64,000 nt of DNA from Nocardioides astragali (lineage in GTDB: Bacteria > Actinomycetota > Actinomycetes > Propionibacteriales > Nocardioidaceae). The stretch spans positions 744,001 through 808,000 of the forward strand of contig NZ_JAFMZM010000002.1 of assembly GCF_024436375.1 (NCBI RefSeq). Direction: 5' to 3'. Both the position numbers and the translations under genes were made by a program. The stretch's first letter is position 1, and each line of letters starts with the position of its first letter. Below are positions 47,008-55,835 of the stretch, piece after piece. Under the pieces are notes generated by a model. It did not search any database and was not told where the DNA came from. It saw only the letters and a list, made by a program, of their open reading frames with translations.

Positions 47008-47670
47008 ATGGCACTGCGGGTCGTCTTCGCCGACGACAACTACCTGGTCCGGGAGGGGGTCGCCGCACTGCTGACCGAGGCCGGCGGCATCGACCTGGTC
47101 GATGTGGTGGCCGACCCCGAGCTGTTGCTGGCGTCGGTGGCCGCTCACTCCCCCGACGCGGTGCTGACCGACATCCGAATGCCCCCCACCCACACCGACG
47201 AGGGCATCGTGGCTGCCAAGCGGATCCGCTCGGACCATCCCGGCACGGGGGTCGTCGTCCTGTCCCAGTACGTCGAGGAGGACTACGCCTTCGCCCTGCT
47301 GTCCGACGGGGTTGCCGGAATGGGCTACCTGCTCAAGGAGCGCGTCAGCGACCTTGACGAGCTCGTCCGTGCGCTCACCGCGGTGGCCCGCGGCGGGTCG
47401 GCACTCGACCCGATGGTCGTCGAGGTGCTCCTGGCGCGGCGAGCCGGCGAAGGTCCCCTGCTCGGACTGACGGACCGAGAGCGTGAGGTCCTGGCGGTGA
47501 TGGCCACCGGTCGCAACAACGCCACCATCGCCAAGACGCTGTTCATGAGCGACCGCGCGGTCGAGAAGCACATCGGCTCGGTGTTCCAGAAGCTCGGGCT
47601 GGTCGACGAGCACGAGACCAACCGGCGCGTCATGGCCGTCCTCGCCTACGTCGAGGCCAAGGGCGGCTGA
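47008..47670 (+). CDS. NarL/LuxR-family response regulator
   Basis: The 220-residue regulator has a receiver domain (RVVFADDNYLVREGV … VLTDIRMPP, phospho-Asp near residue 55) and a C-terminal LuxR helix-turn-helix (LTDREREVLAVMATGRNNATIAKTLFMSDRAVEKHIGSVFQKLGL). It lies 92 nt upstream of a histidine kinase gene, its likely partner. It probably controls the divergent MMPL–ABC operon. Confidence 0.92.
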   Translation: MALRVVFADDNYLVREGVAALLTEAGGIDLVDVVADPELLLASVAAHSPDAVLTDIRMPPTHTDEGIVAAKRIRSDHPGTGVVVLSQYVEEDYAFALLSDGVAGMGYLLKERVSDLDELVRALTAVARGGSALDPMVVEVLLARRAGEGPLLGLTDREREVLAVMATGRNNATIAKTLFMSDRAVEKHIGSVFQKLGLVDEHETNRRVMAVLAYVEAKGG

Positions 47671-47762
47671 AACCCCCGGCGCCCGTTGGGTGCGGCCAGC
47701 CCCACCCCGGGGGTACGGGCGGTGTCCTGTCGCGGTGCGGAGATCAGGCGCACACTCACAGC

Positions 47763-49085
47763 ATGAGGATCCGCCACGACACCGGCCGGCTCCACAACCA
47801 CGTCGTGCACCGGATGGTGGTGTGGCTCGGGTTGGCTGTCTTCGTCGTCAGCGTCTACGCAGTGGTCGTCCGCGGCGCAGGAGCGATCATCGGCCGTACG
47901 GACTCCCCCAGCGTCACCTTGTCCGTGCTGGCGACAGCGACGGTGGCGTTGTCCTTCGCGCGCGTACAAGCCGCTGTAGAGGGATGGGCAGGGCGACTGC
48001 TCGGCGGCACGTCTGCGGCCCCGTACGAGGTCCTCCGCCAGTTCTCCGAGAGCGTGCCCGAGGAGGAGTCGACCGAAGACCTGCCCGCACGGATGGCCCG
48101 GCTGCTCGCCGAGGGGACCGGAGCCCGGTGGGCCCAGGTGTGGGTGTCCGTGGCCGGGCGACTGAACCTGGCAGCGACCTGGCCCCTGGACACCGACGCC
48201 GTCGAGACACCCCCGGCTCTCCTGCCGGAAGCGCACGATGCTGCCGGCCCGGGTCTGCGCGCCAGGGCCGTGACGCACGGCGGGGAGCCGCTGGGCGTCC
48301 TGCGACTGCAGGAACGCGCTGGCCTGCCGTTGTCCTCGGTCGAGGAGAGGCTGTTCACCGACCTTGCGGACCGGGCTGGGCTGATGCTGCGGCTCGTGGG
48401 TGTCAGGGGCGACCTCGAGCTCAGGCGCGGCGAGCTGCTGGCACGAGCCGACGAGCTGAAGGCCTCGCGACGGCGGCTCATCGAGACCCAGGACGCCGAG
48501 CGACGCCGACTGGAGCGAGACCTCCACGACGGAGCCCAGCAGCACCTGGTGGCGCTGACCGTCAACCTCCGCCTGGCGCAGACCCTCTCGAAGAGCTCAC
48601 CGGTTCGTGCTGTCGCACTGCTCGGCCTGCAGGCCGACGCGGCCACGGTCGCGATAGAGACGCTCTCCTCCCTCTCGCGTGGGATCTACCCGAGGCTGCT
48701 CTCCGAGCAGGGCCTGGTGGCGGCGCTGCGATCCGCTGTAGGCACCAGCGCGATCCCGGTGACGATCGTCGCCGACGGGATGGTGCGACTCCCCGCGGCC
48801 GTCGAGGCGGCGTTGTACTTCTGCTGCATGGAGGCGGTGCAGAACGCTGCGAAGCACTCGGGTGCCGGCAGTGTCACGGTGCGCCTCGACGACCACGTGG
48901 GGACGTCACAGCTCGTGGTGACCGATGACGGTGAAGGCTTCGCCCATGCCGACGCCCATTCGACCGGGGCGGGCCTGGCCAACATGCGGGACCGGCTGGA
49001 CGCCGTCGGCGGAACCGTGAGCGTGACATCACTGGCGGGCATCGGCACCACGGTCACGGCTCTGGTCGACCATCGGACGGCCTGA
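47763..49085 (+). CDS. Sensor histidine kinase, HisKA_3 (NarX/DesK) family
   Basis: The 440-residue kinase has two N-terminal membrane spans, a GAF-like sensor region, the dimerisation/phosphoacceptor helix RRRLERDLHDGAQQHL (His255), and an HATPase domain with YFCCMEAVQNAAKHS (N box) and VTDDGEGF (G1 box). All catalytic motifs are intact. It should phosphorylate the NarL-type regulator. The signal is unknown. Confidence 0.92.
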   Translation: MRIRHDTGRLHNHVVHRMVVWLGLAVFVVSVYAVVVRGAGAIIGRTDSPSVTLSVLATATVALSFARVQAAVEGWAGRLLGGTSAAPYEVLRQFSESVPEEESTEDLPARMARLLAEGTGARWAQVWVSVAGRLNLAATWPLDTDAVETPPALLPEAHDAAGPGLRARAVTHGGEPLGVLRLQERAGLPLSSVEERLFTDLADRAGLMLRLVGVRGDLELRRGELLARADELKASRRRLIETQDAERRRLERDLHDGAQQHLVALTVNLRLAQTLSKSSPVRAVALLGLQADAATVAIETLSSLSRGIYPRLLSEQGLVAALRSAVGTSAIPVTIVADGMVRLPAAVEAALYFCCMEAVQNAAKHSGAGSVTVRLDDHVGTSQLVVTDDGEGFAHADAHSTGAGLANMRDRLDAVGGTVSVTSLAGIGTTVTALVDHRTA

Positions 49086-49086
49086 C

Positions 49087-51174
49087 GTGCGCGCGCGGAT
49101 CGCCTGGGCGGTGGTCGGCATCGTGATGGTCGCGACCGTCCTCGACACCGTGTTCACGGCCGCACACCGCTCGCTGTGGAACGAGGCGACCTGGGCCGAG
49201 CACGGATGGCCCCTGACTCCGCTGGGCAACTTGGGCTGCGCCCTGATGGGGGCGCTCATCGTTCGGCGCCATCCCAGGCACCCCATCGGCTGGTTGCTGT
49301 GCGTGGCGAGCCTGCTGTCGGTCACCCTGGCCGCAGACGCGTACGGCATCTGGGCGCTCGACGAGGGCCACCCCCGGCAGGAGACCTGGGGCCACGTGGC
49401 GCTCTGGGCAGGACCGCTGCTCGGCTGGCCGGCCTTCGCCGCACTGGTGCTGGTGTTCCTCATTGCACCGGATGGCCACCTGCCCTCGCCGCGGTGGCGC
49501 TGGGCCGTCTGGGTCACCGGGACCGGCCTCCTCCTGCACACGCTGGGGACGCTGACGACCCCGCCCGGGGACTTCGTCTACGGACAGCGGAGCAGCACCC
49601 GAGCCATCACCGAGCCACTCCTCACAGTGGGGTGGATGCTGGTCGCGGTCGGCCTGCTCGCCTCGGCGGTCTCGTTGGTGGTGCGGCTGCGGCGCTCACG
49701 AGACGACGTACGCCGCCAGCTGCTGTGGATCGCCTGCGCGGCTGCGCTCCTGGCGGTTGGGGTGGCGGCGATCCTGGCGGTGCCGCGGCTGACAGGCGTC
49801 GAGGGCACGTGGCTGGCGGCATTGCCGCTTCGGGTGGCCCAGGTCGCGGTGCCGCTGTGCGTGGCGGTTGCGGTGCTTCGCCACCGGTTGCTCGAGATCG
49901 ACGTGATCGTCAACCGCGCCGTCGTTCTTGCCCTCGCCACCGTGCTGGTGGCTGCCGGTTACGTGCTCGTCGTGGTGACGGTGGGCCTCGCGGTAGATGG
50001 TGGGACCAGCGGCTTCTGGCCCTCGCTGCTCGCGACCGCCGTGGTGGCGCTCGCCTTCCAGCCTCTACGGAGCTGGGTCGTGCGGGTGGCGGACCGGCTC
50101 GCGTTCGGCACGGCGGCCGCGCCGTACGAAGCACTCACCGACTTCAGTCGGCGCCTCGGCACCAGCCCGGACCCCTCGGCGCTGCTGCCCGCGGTCGCCG
50201 AGGCCGCGGCCCGTGCGGTCAACGCGACCCAGGCTGTGGTCGTGCTTCATGTGGACACAGGCCGCGACCAGGCGTCGAGCTGGCCCCCCGGCCGGCTGGG
50301 CGAGCCTGAGGCTCCCAGGCTTGAGATGCCGGTCCTGCACCTCGGCGAACGGCTCGGCAGCATCACGTTGACGATGCGGACCGGTCATCCGCTTCGTCGC
50401 CGCGAGCACCAGCTGCTCGCCGATCTGACCGACCAGGCAGGACTGGCGTTTCGCAACGCGCGGCTCACGGTCGAGCTTTCGGGGCAGGTGGAACGGCTGG
50501 GCCAGCGCACTCGCGACCTGAGTGACTCCCGACGTCGGCTGATCAGCGCCAGCGACGCCGAGCGCAGCCGTCTCGAGCTGGCCATAGCCGGTCAGGTGCT
50601 TCCACACCTGCGGCCCCTCCCAGAGCGTTTGCGACGGCTGTCCGTGATCGATGATCGAAGCACCGAATCGAACGAGTCGCTCCTCCTCGACTCCCTCGTC
50701 GAGGCGTTGAACGCGGCGCTGGAGGCGCTGCGAGAGATCACCCGCGGCGTCTTTCCCGCCCAGCTCGCTCGTTCCGGTCTTCCCGCAGCGCTCCAATCCC
50801 TCTTCGCACGGTCCGAGGGCAACCGGCGTCTCGTGGTCGACGAGCACGTCGATGGTCGGCGCTTCGACTACCGGGTCGAGGCCGCCGCATACTTCTGCGT
50901 CGCTGAGGCGACGCGGGTCTTCGCAGACCCTGTCCACGTTGCGCTCTCGGCTGTTGACGACGACCTGCGGGTGGCGGTCACCGGCGGCGACGGGGGCCAG
51001 CTGCCGCTGAGCCACATCCGTGATCGCGTCGAGGCCGCGGGCGGGTCCGTGTCGGTGGACAGCACGGACGGTCTCACGACCCTGGAGGTGTGGCTCCCAG
51101 GCCCGCGTCAGTCTGTCGCTGCTGCCCACGCCTCGCGCAGGCGGTCGGGTCCGAAGGCCGACTTGGTGACGTAG
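49087..51174 (+). CDS. Degenerate histidine-kinase-like membrane protein
   Basis: The 695-residue protein starts with GTG one nucleotide after the kinase gene stop. It has about eight membrane spans, a GAF-like domain and a HisKA_3/HATPase-like C-terminus. Key residues are gone: the phosphoacceptor helix reads SRLELAIAGQVLPHL, with Ala501 where His belongs. The N box is EATRVFADP instead of EAVQNAAKH, and the G1 box VTDDGEG is VTGGDGG. It probably cannot use ATP and may be a sensor or regulator of the neighbouring kinase. Its last 67 nt overlap the convergent receiver gene. Confidence 0.82.
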   Translation: MRARIAWAVVGIVMVATVLDTVFTAAHRSLWNEATWAEHGWPLTPLGNLGCALMGALIVRRHPRHPIGWLLCVASLLSVTLAADAYGIWALDEGHPRQETWGHVALWAGPLLGWPAFAALVLVFLIAPDGHLPSPRWRWAVWVTGTGLLLHTLGTLTTPPGDFVYGQRSSTRAITEPLLTVGWMLVAVGLLASAVSLVVRLRRSRDDVRRQLLWIACAAALLAVGVAAILAVPRLTGVEGTWLAALPLRVAQVAVPLCVAVAVLRHRLLEIDVIVNRAVVLALATVLVAAGYVLVVVTVGLAVDGGTSGFWPSLLATAVVALAFQPLRSWVVRVADRLAFGTAAAPYEALTDFSRRLGTSPDPSALLPAVAEAAARAVNATQAVVVLHVDTGRDQASSWPPGRLGEPEAPRLEMPVLHLGERLGSITLTMRTGHPLRRREHQLLADLTDQAGLAFRNARLTVELSGQVERLGQRTRDLSDSRRRLISASDAERSRLELAIAGQVLPHLRPLPERLRRLSVIDDRSTESNESLLLDSLVEALNAALEALREITRGVFPAQLARSGLPAALQSLFARSEGNRRLVVDEHVDGRRFDYRVEAAAYFCVAEATRVFADPVHVALSAVDDDLRVAVTGGDGGQLPLSHIRDRVEAAGGSVSVDSTDGLTTLEVWLPGPRQSVAAAHASRRRSGPKADLVT

Positions 51175-51479
51175 GCCGCCGCCCCGCACTCAGCGATGAA
51201 GCGCGCGCCTGCATCCTCGTCGTACGTCGAGAGCAACAGCACTACGGGCGGCGATCGGTGCGCGCGCAGGCGCCTCGTGGCTTCCAACCCGTCGATCCCG
51301 GGGAGGTTGACGTCCATGAGCACGAGGTCGGGGAGGAGGGCACCGGCCTTCACGATCGCCTCCTCACCGGAGGAGGCCTTGCCCACGGCTTCGAACCCGA
51401 AGGTTTCCTCGATCACAGCGCTCATGGCGCGCAGGAAGGGTGCTTGGTCGTCGACGATCAGCACACTCACGACAGTCAT
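51108..51479 (-). CDS. Receiver-only response regulator (first)
   Basis: A 123-residue CheY-like receiver (VSVLIVDDQAPFLRAMSAVIEE … LPDLVLMDVNLPGIDGLEATRRLR … AYVTKSAFGPDRLREAW) with the acidic pair, phospho-Asp and Lys, but no output domain. It is a close paralogue of the next receiver. It may act as a phosphate sink or protein partner for the nearby kinase pair. Its 3' end overlaps the pseudokinase gene tail to tail. Confidence 0.85.
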   Translation of the reverse strand: MTVVSVLIVDDQAPFLRAMSAVIEETFGFEAVGKASSGEEAIVKAGALLPDLVLMDVNLPGIDGLEATRRLRAHRSPPVVLLLSTYDEDAGARFIAECGAAAYVTKSAFGPDRLREAWAAATD

Positions 51480-51565
51480 CTCCGGCACACCTCCTCGGAA
51501 CAGTCTGCTGAGGCATGGCTCTGGCGAGGAGGGGGTGAGCCGCACGACCGAGGTGATCAACCCCA

Positions 51566-51653
51566 GCGACTCGGCGGTCTCACGCGGTGGCCGGGAGAGA
51601 TCCTGACGCCGATTCCCACACCTCACGGAGCCGGTCCGGTCCGAACGCCGCCC
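51566..51653. repeat. 88-bp direct repeat, right copy
   Basis: Native context of the repeat found at 30623–30710: it includes the last 25 codons of the second receiver gene and 14 bp downstream. The two copies are in the same orientation, 20,943 bp apart. Confidence 0.9.
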
Positions 51654-51969
51654 GGGTGACGTACGCCACGGCCCCGCACCAAGGAACGAAGTGGGCGCCC
51701 TCATCCTCGTCGAAGGTCGAGACCAACAGCACCACCGGCGGGGAGGGACGCGCCCGCAGCCGGCTGGTCGCCTCTACTCCGTCCATCCCGGGGAGGTTCA
51801 TGTCCATCAGCACCAGGTCGGGGAGCAGTTCTGCCGTGGCCACCATGCATTGCTCCCCTGATGGGGCCTCCCCGATGACCTCGAATCCAGCGGCTTCCTC
51901 GACCACCGCACGCATGGCCCGCAGGTACGGCGCCTCGGCGTCGACGAGCAGCACTCGCACGTCAGTCAT
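51580..51969 (-). CDS. Receiver-only response regulator (second)
   Basis: A 129-residue receiver (VRVLLVDAEAPYLRAMRAVVEE … LPDLVLMDMNLPGMDGVEA … AYVTRAAFGPDRLREVWESASG). The usual Asp-Asp pair is Asp-Ala and the conserved Lys near the C-terminus is Arg, so phosphorylation may be impaired. It probably arose by tandem duplication with the receiver about 100 nt downstream. Its 3' end is the source of the 88-bp repeat. Confidence 0.82.
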   Translation of the reverse strand: MTDVRVLLVDAEAPYLRAMRAVVEEAAGFEVIGEAPSGEQCMVATAELLPDLVLMDMNLPGMDGVEATSRLRARPSPPVVLLVSTFDEDEGAHFVPWCGAVAYVTRAAFGPDRLREVWESASGSLPATA

Positions 51970-52044
51970 GACAACACCTCCTCATTGGATCTTCCGGCTC
52001 ATGGACCAGGCACGCGATGGGGTGACCCGCACAGAACACGGGCT

Positions 52045-53121
52045 CTACCCCTCGCTCACCTGGTGGGCAGGCGCGCTCGGGAGCGAGACCACGACCTTGC
52101 CCCTCGTGTGGTCGGACTCCATGTAGTGCAGCGCGGACGCAGCGTGGTCGAGACCGAAGGTCCGGTCGACGACTGGCGAGATCGTTCCCGTCGCCACGAG
52201 GACGGCGAGATCCTCCAGGACCTCCCCAGCAGGACTCGCCAAGGGCGTGAACACCGTCGGCCCGCGACGACTCTTGCCCAGCTGCGCCCTCACCAGGAGA
52301 CCGATCGGACCGACGAGCCGCCCCTCTCCCGGCACTCCTCCACCCGACAGGACGAGGCTGCCCGACGGCTGCACCAGCCCTCGCAGGTCGCGCAAGGACC
52401 GGTTGCCGACCAGGTCGATGACGAGGTCGTACGTGGATCCACTGGCAACGAAGTCTTCGCGGGCGTAGTCGATCACGCGCTGAGCGCCGAGGAACCGCGC
52501 CTGGTCACTGTTGCGGGCACTGCAGACGGCCGTCACGTGGAGCCTCATGGACGCGGCGAGCTGGATGACGAACGTGCCCACGCCACCCGACGCCCCGTTC
52601 ACCAGCACCGTGGCGCCCGGGCGAGGGTCGGCTGCCCGCAGGCACTCGAGTGCGGTCGTGGCGGCCAGCGGCAATGCTGCGGCTTGCTGCATGCTGACCC
52701 CGTCCGGGACCCGGGCCATGGCAGCTGTCGGCGCGACGACGTACTCGGCGAGCGTCTGGGTCGCCTCACCGAAGACTCGATCGCCCACGGCCCAGTCGCT
52801 CGCGCCCGGCCCGACGGCCTCGACGACGCCGGCGTAGTCCGTCCCGCGTACGCGGAGCCGAGGCCCGCGCCAGCCGAACAGGGAACGGTCCATCAGGCGG
52901 GCAATCCTCGGCTCGCCGCGCATCACGTGCCAGTCGCGGGCGTTGATCGAGGCTGCCTCGACACGGACCAGCACCTCGCCTTGCCTGGGCACGGGACGGG
53001 GTACGTCAGCCAGGCGGAGCACGTCGGGCCCGCCGTAGCGGTCCTGGACGAGGGCCTGCATGGTCTGGGCAGCCACCACGAGGGCGGGACTTCCGTCATG
53101 GAGTGCCTCGCGAGGCGCCAT
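52045..53121 (-). CDS. NAD(P)-dependent quinone oxidoreductase/alcohol dehydrogenase-like (MDR)
   Basis: A 358-residue medium-chain dehydrogenase. The core starts at MQALVQDRYGGPDVLRLADVP; the cofactor motif is NGASGGVGTFVIQLA and the GTDYAGVVEAVG block is typical of zinc-free quinone-oxidoreductase-like members. No structural-zinc Cys cluster is seen. It begins 1 nt after the permease stop, so it is the last gene of the ABC cassette-2 operon. An alternative start lies at 53061. Confidence 0.87.
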   Translation of the reverse strand: MAPREALHDGSPALVVAAQTMQALVQDRYGGPDVLRLADVPRPVPRQGEVLVRVEAASINARDWHVMRGEPRIARLMDRSLFGWRGPRLRVRGTDYAGVVEAVGPGASDWAVGDRVFGEATQTLAEYVVAPTAAMARVPDGVSMQQAAALPLAATTALECLRAADPRPGATVLVNGASGGVGTFVIQLAASMRLHVTAVCSARNSDQARFLGAQRVIDYAREDFVASGSTYDLVIDLVGNRSLRDLRGLVQPSGSLVLSGGGVPGEGRLVGPIGLLVRAQLGKSRRGPTVFTPLASPAGEVLEDLAVLVATGTISPVVDRTFGLDHAASALHYMESDHTRGKVVVSLPSAPAHQVSEG

Positions 53122-53122
53122 C

Positions 53123-53944
53123 TCACTTCACCTCCGAACGGACCAGGGTCCACAGGCCGACGACGAGCGGCAGGAGCAACCACAGTCCGCTGGTGGCTGC
53201 GAGCTGTGACCACTGCTCGGAGTCGAACGAGCCCCGCAGGAGGGCGGTCAGCTGGTAGTCGAGGTCGACCCAGGGCTGCACGTCCCGGAACCAGTCCTGC
53301 GTCATGGCGAGGAACCCCAGGAGCGGCGAGATCACGAACGAGAAGACGAAGAACGCCACGATCGCGCCGGCTGAGTTGCGGATCAGTGTCCCGCAGACCA
53401 AGCCCATCATCAGCGCGAGCGCGAGCGAGAGCAGGAGGTAGGGCACCGCAGCGAGGTCCTGGTCCCACACGGTCTCGTTGCCCGAGATCCACGATCCCAC
53501 GACGTTCCCGCCAGCCCCGACCACGAACGCGGCAGCGGTGGCTGGCAGGGCCACGGACACGAGAGCCAGGGCCTTGCCGAGCATGATGCGTCCGCGGTGA
53601 GGAACGATGGTGAACGTGGTGAGCCCGCTGCGCTGGGTCCACTCAGCCGTGACGGAGAGGGCGGCGATGATCGGCAGGATCACCGACATCGGGAACGCGA
53701 TGGTCGTGGTGAAGGTGCTGTAGGTGAAGTCGTCGTCGGGCGCCCAGGCGATGACGGCTCCGGAGGTGAGCACGGAGGCGAGGCCGACGCTGGCGAGCAA
53801 CCAGAGCCCCGCACGGGTGTCGAAGGACTTGCGCAGCTCGACCCCGACGATCCGTCGCATGGGGATGCGAGCCGTACGAACCGGCTCCTGGGTGGGTGTG
53901 ACCGGCCGCCCTTCGGCGACCCTGTCGAGCGTCTGGGTGGTCAT
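53123..53944 (-). CDS. ABC transporter permease (cassette 2)
   Basis: A 273-residue ABC-2 type permease (VELRKSFDTRAGLWLLASVGLASVLTSGAVIAW … EWTQRSGLTTFTIVPHRGRIML … LVCGTLIRNSAGAIVAFFVFSFV). It is a paralogue of the cassette-1 permease with a longer N-terminal tail. ATGA overlap with its ATPase. Confidence 0.88.
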   Translation of the reverse strand: MTTQTLDRVAEGRPVTPTQEPVRTARIPMRRIVGVELRKSFDTRAGLWLLASVGLASVLTSGAVIAWAPDDDFTYSTFTTTIAFPMSVILPIIAALSVTAEWTQRSGLTTFTIVPHRGRIMLGKALALVSVALPATAAAFVVGAGGNVVGSWISGNETVWDQDLAAVPYLLLSLALALMMGLVCGTLIRNSAGAIVAFFVFSFVISPLLGFLAMTQDWFRDVQPWVDLDYQLTALLRGSFDSEQWSQLAATSGLWLLLPLVVGLWTLVRSEVK

Positions 53945-54840
53945 GCTGCTGCTCCTTCTCGTTGGGTGTCGGCGGTCAGCTCGAGGAACATCTCCTCGAG
54001 CCCGGCTGTCTCGGCAGGTCGTAGCTCGATGAGTGGGATGCGCGCATCCGTGGCCACCCGTCCCACCAGCTCCGGGTCGGCGTCGACCCGCAGCACGCCG
54101 GGCGAGGTGACGTTCGACGCCATCCCGGCGACGTCGAGGGCCGCCTGGAGGTCCGCGGGATGCCGGGTCCGGAGGTGGGTCCCGGCGCTGGCGAGCAGCT
54201 CGGCCTTGGTGCCGTGGGCCACGATGCGGCCGTTGCCGATCACGATGATGTCGTCGGCGACCACCTCGATCTCGTGGAGCAGGTGGGAGGACAGGAGCAC
54301 CGTGGCACCTCGGTCCGCGTACCCGCGGAGGAGGTCGCGCATCCACCGGATGCCCGCGGGGTCGAGACCGTTTGCGGGCTCGTCCAGGATGAGGACGTCG
54401 GGGTCGCCGAGCAGGGCGTGGGCGATCCCGAGGCGTTGCCGCATTCCGAGGGAGTAGTCCCGCACCCGCCGGCCTGCCTCGTCGGGAGTGAGGCTGACGA
54501 GCTCGAGCATCTCGTCGACCCGGCTCCGCGGGAGTCCCATCATCTGCTGGCTCAGGCGGAGGATCTCCCGACCTGTTCGGCCGGCGTGCTGTGCGGAGGC
54601 ATCGAGGAGCACACCGACCTCGAGCCCGGGGTTCGGCAGGTCGGCGAAGCGTCGACCCACCACGTGTGCACTGCCGCTGGTGGGCGGGGTCAGTCCCGTG
54701 ACGATCCGCAGCGTGGTGGACTTCCCGGCTCCGTTGGGACCGAGGAATCCGGTGACGCGGCCGGCGCTGGCGGTGAAGCTGACGTCGTCCACGGCAGTGA
54801 AGCCGCCGTACGTCTTGGTGACTGATTCAACGGTGATCAT
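53941..54840 (-). CDS. ABC transporter ATPase (cassette 2)
   Basis: A 299-residue ATPase with GPNGAGKST (Walker A), YSLGMRQRLGIA (signature), LILDEPANGLDP (Walker B), and a C-terminal part ending LEEMFLELTADTQREG. It is strongly similar to the cassette-1 ATPase, so the pair was copied as a unit. It overlaps the DUF2306 gene stop by ATGA. Confidence 0.93.
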   Translation of the reverse strand: MITVESVTKTYGGFTAVDDVSFTASAGRVTGFLGPNGAGKSTTLRIVTGLTPPTSGSAHVVGRRFADLPNPGLEVGVLLDASAQHAGRTGREILRLSQQMMGLPRSRVDEMLELVSLTPDEAGRRVRDYSLGMRQRLGIAHALLGDPDVLILDEPANGLDPAGIRWMRDLLRGYADRGATVLLSSHLLHEIEVVADDIIVIGNGRIVAHGTKAELLASAGTHLRTRHPADLQAALDVAGMASNVTSPGVLRVDADPELVGRVATDARIPLIELRPAETAGLEEMFLELTADTQREGAAA

Positions 54841-55565
54841 CGAGGGTCCTCCTGGGTGGCGGGTCGAACGGGCTGGATGGGCAGGGATGCGATGGCACGC
54901 GAGCGAGCACGGGGCAACCGGACGATGGCTTCCGCGGCGGCGAGGTTGATCGCCCAGCCGACGGCGGTGACGGCGTCGGTGACGAGCGTGCTGGTGCCGA
55001 AGGCGGCCTGACCGAGACCGATGGTGAGGACCTGGGTGCCGGCACCGAGGCCGAGCGCGTAGGCGCGGATCATCCACGCACGGTGGGTGGCGACGTCCCT
55101 GGCAAGGATGGCGCGCAGACCCAGGACGAGGCACAGGATCATGCCGACGCCGAACAGCAGGCGCGACCAGAACAGCAACGGGCCAGTGCCGACCTCGGTG
55201 GGGTAGACGACGGTCATCCACAGAGCGGATCCCGCCGCGGCGAGGCCCAGTGGGACGAGGACCCGACCTGCGGCTCGATGCCATCGCAGCCTGCGGCGGC
55301 GCAGTCCTGCGGAGAACTGGAAGGCGCCCACGAGCGAGTACGCGATCGCGCTGGCGATGTGGACGACCAGCGCGACGGGCATGGACGGGTGGTGCGCGTC
55401 CTCCGGCATGATGGAGGAGCCGGTGGACACGTCAGCGAGCCTGAGCGAGCCAGCGATGACCGGCACCAGCGACAGTGCGACGAGGGCGAGTGGCACGCGC
55501 CAGGTGGGCGTACGTCGCTGCACACCCGATCCGGCCGGTGCGCTCGCGGTGCGCGTGGCGCTCAT
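54837..55565 (-). CDS. DUF2306 family membrane protein
   Basis: A 242-residue protein with about seven membrane spans and the conserved histidines of DUF2306 (VVHIASAIAYSLVGAFQF … RWHRAAGRVLVPLGL … VATHRAWMIRAYALGLGAGT). Its function is unknown; the His pattern hints at haem or metal binding. It overlaps both neighbours by ATGA, second gene of the operon. Confidence 0.85.
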   Translation of the reverse strand: MSATRTASAPAGSGVQRRTPTWRVPLALVALSLVPVIAGSLRLADVSTGSSIMPEDAHHPSMPVALVVHIASAIAYSLVGAFQFSAGLRRRRLRWHRAAGRVLVPLGLAAAGSALWMTVVYPTEVGTGPLLFWSRLLFGVGMILCLVLGLRAILARDVATHRAWMIRAYALGLGAGTQVLTIGLGQAAFGTSTLVTDAVTAVGWAINLAAAEAIVRLPRARSRAIASLPIQPVRPATQEDPR

Positions 55566-55828
55566 GTCCGTGGCTCCGCTGGAGTGTCCGGAGCCTCGTG
55601 GGTGACCTCGAGGAGCGTGAGACCGAGGTCGCGGACCCTCTCGATCAAGCCGTGAAGGGCTGCCTGGTCGCCGACTCGACCGCGCATGACCGTGGTGCCG
55701 TCCTCGCCCTGGCTGAGGGACATGCCGTCGAACCAGGTGCTCCACCTCTGGTCGAGGCGTCCCTGGATGCGGATGCGGTACCACCCCGGATCTGACACGG
55801 GTTCGATGTCGGTGTGCGGTTCGTCCAT
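55562..55828 (-). CDS. Small conserved protein, first gene of the cassette-2 operon
   Basis: An 88-residue soluble protein (GWYRIRIQGRLDQRWSTWFDGMSL…TTVMRGRVGDQAALHGLIERVRDLGLTLLEV), typical of a widespread actinobacterial family of unknown function with an alpha/beta fold. The start is 23 nt downstream of the proximal TCACCAC site, so the transcript has a very short or no leader. Confidence 0.8.
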   Translation of the reverse strand: MDEPHTDIEPVSDPGWYRIRIQGRLDQRWSTWFDGMSLSQGEDGTTVMRGRVGDQAALHGLIERVRDLGLTLLEVTHEAPDTPAEPRT

Positions 55829-55835
55829 GCCGCGG

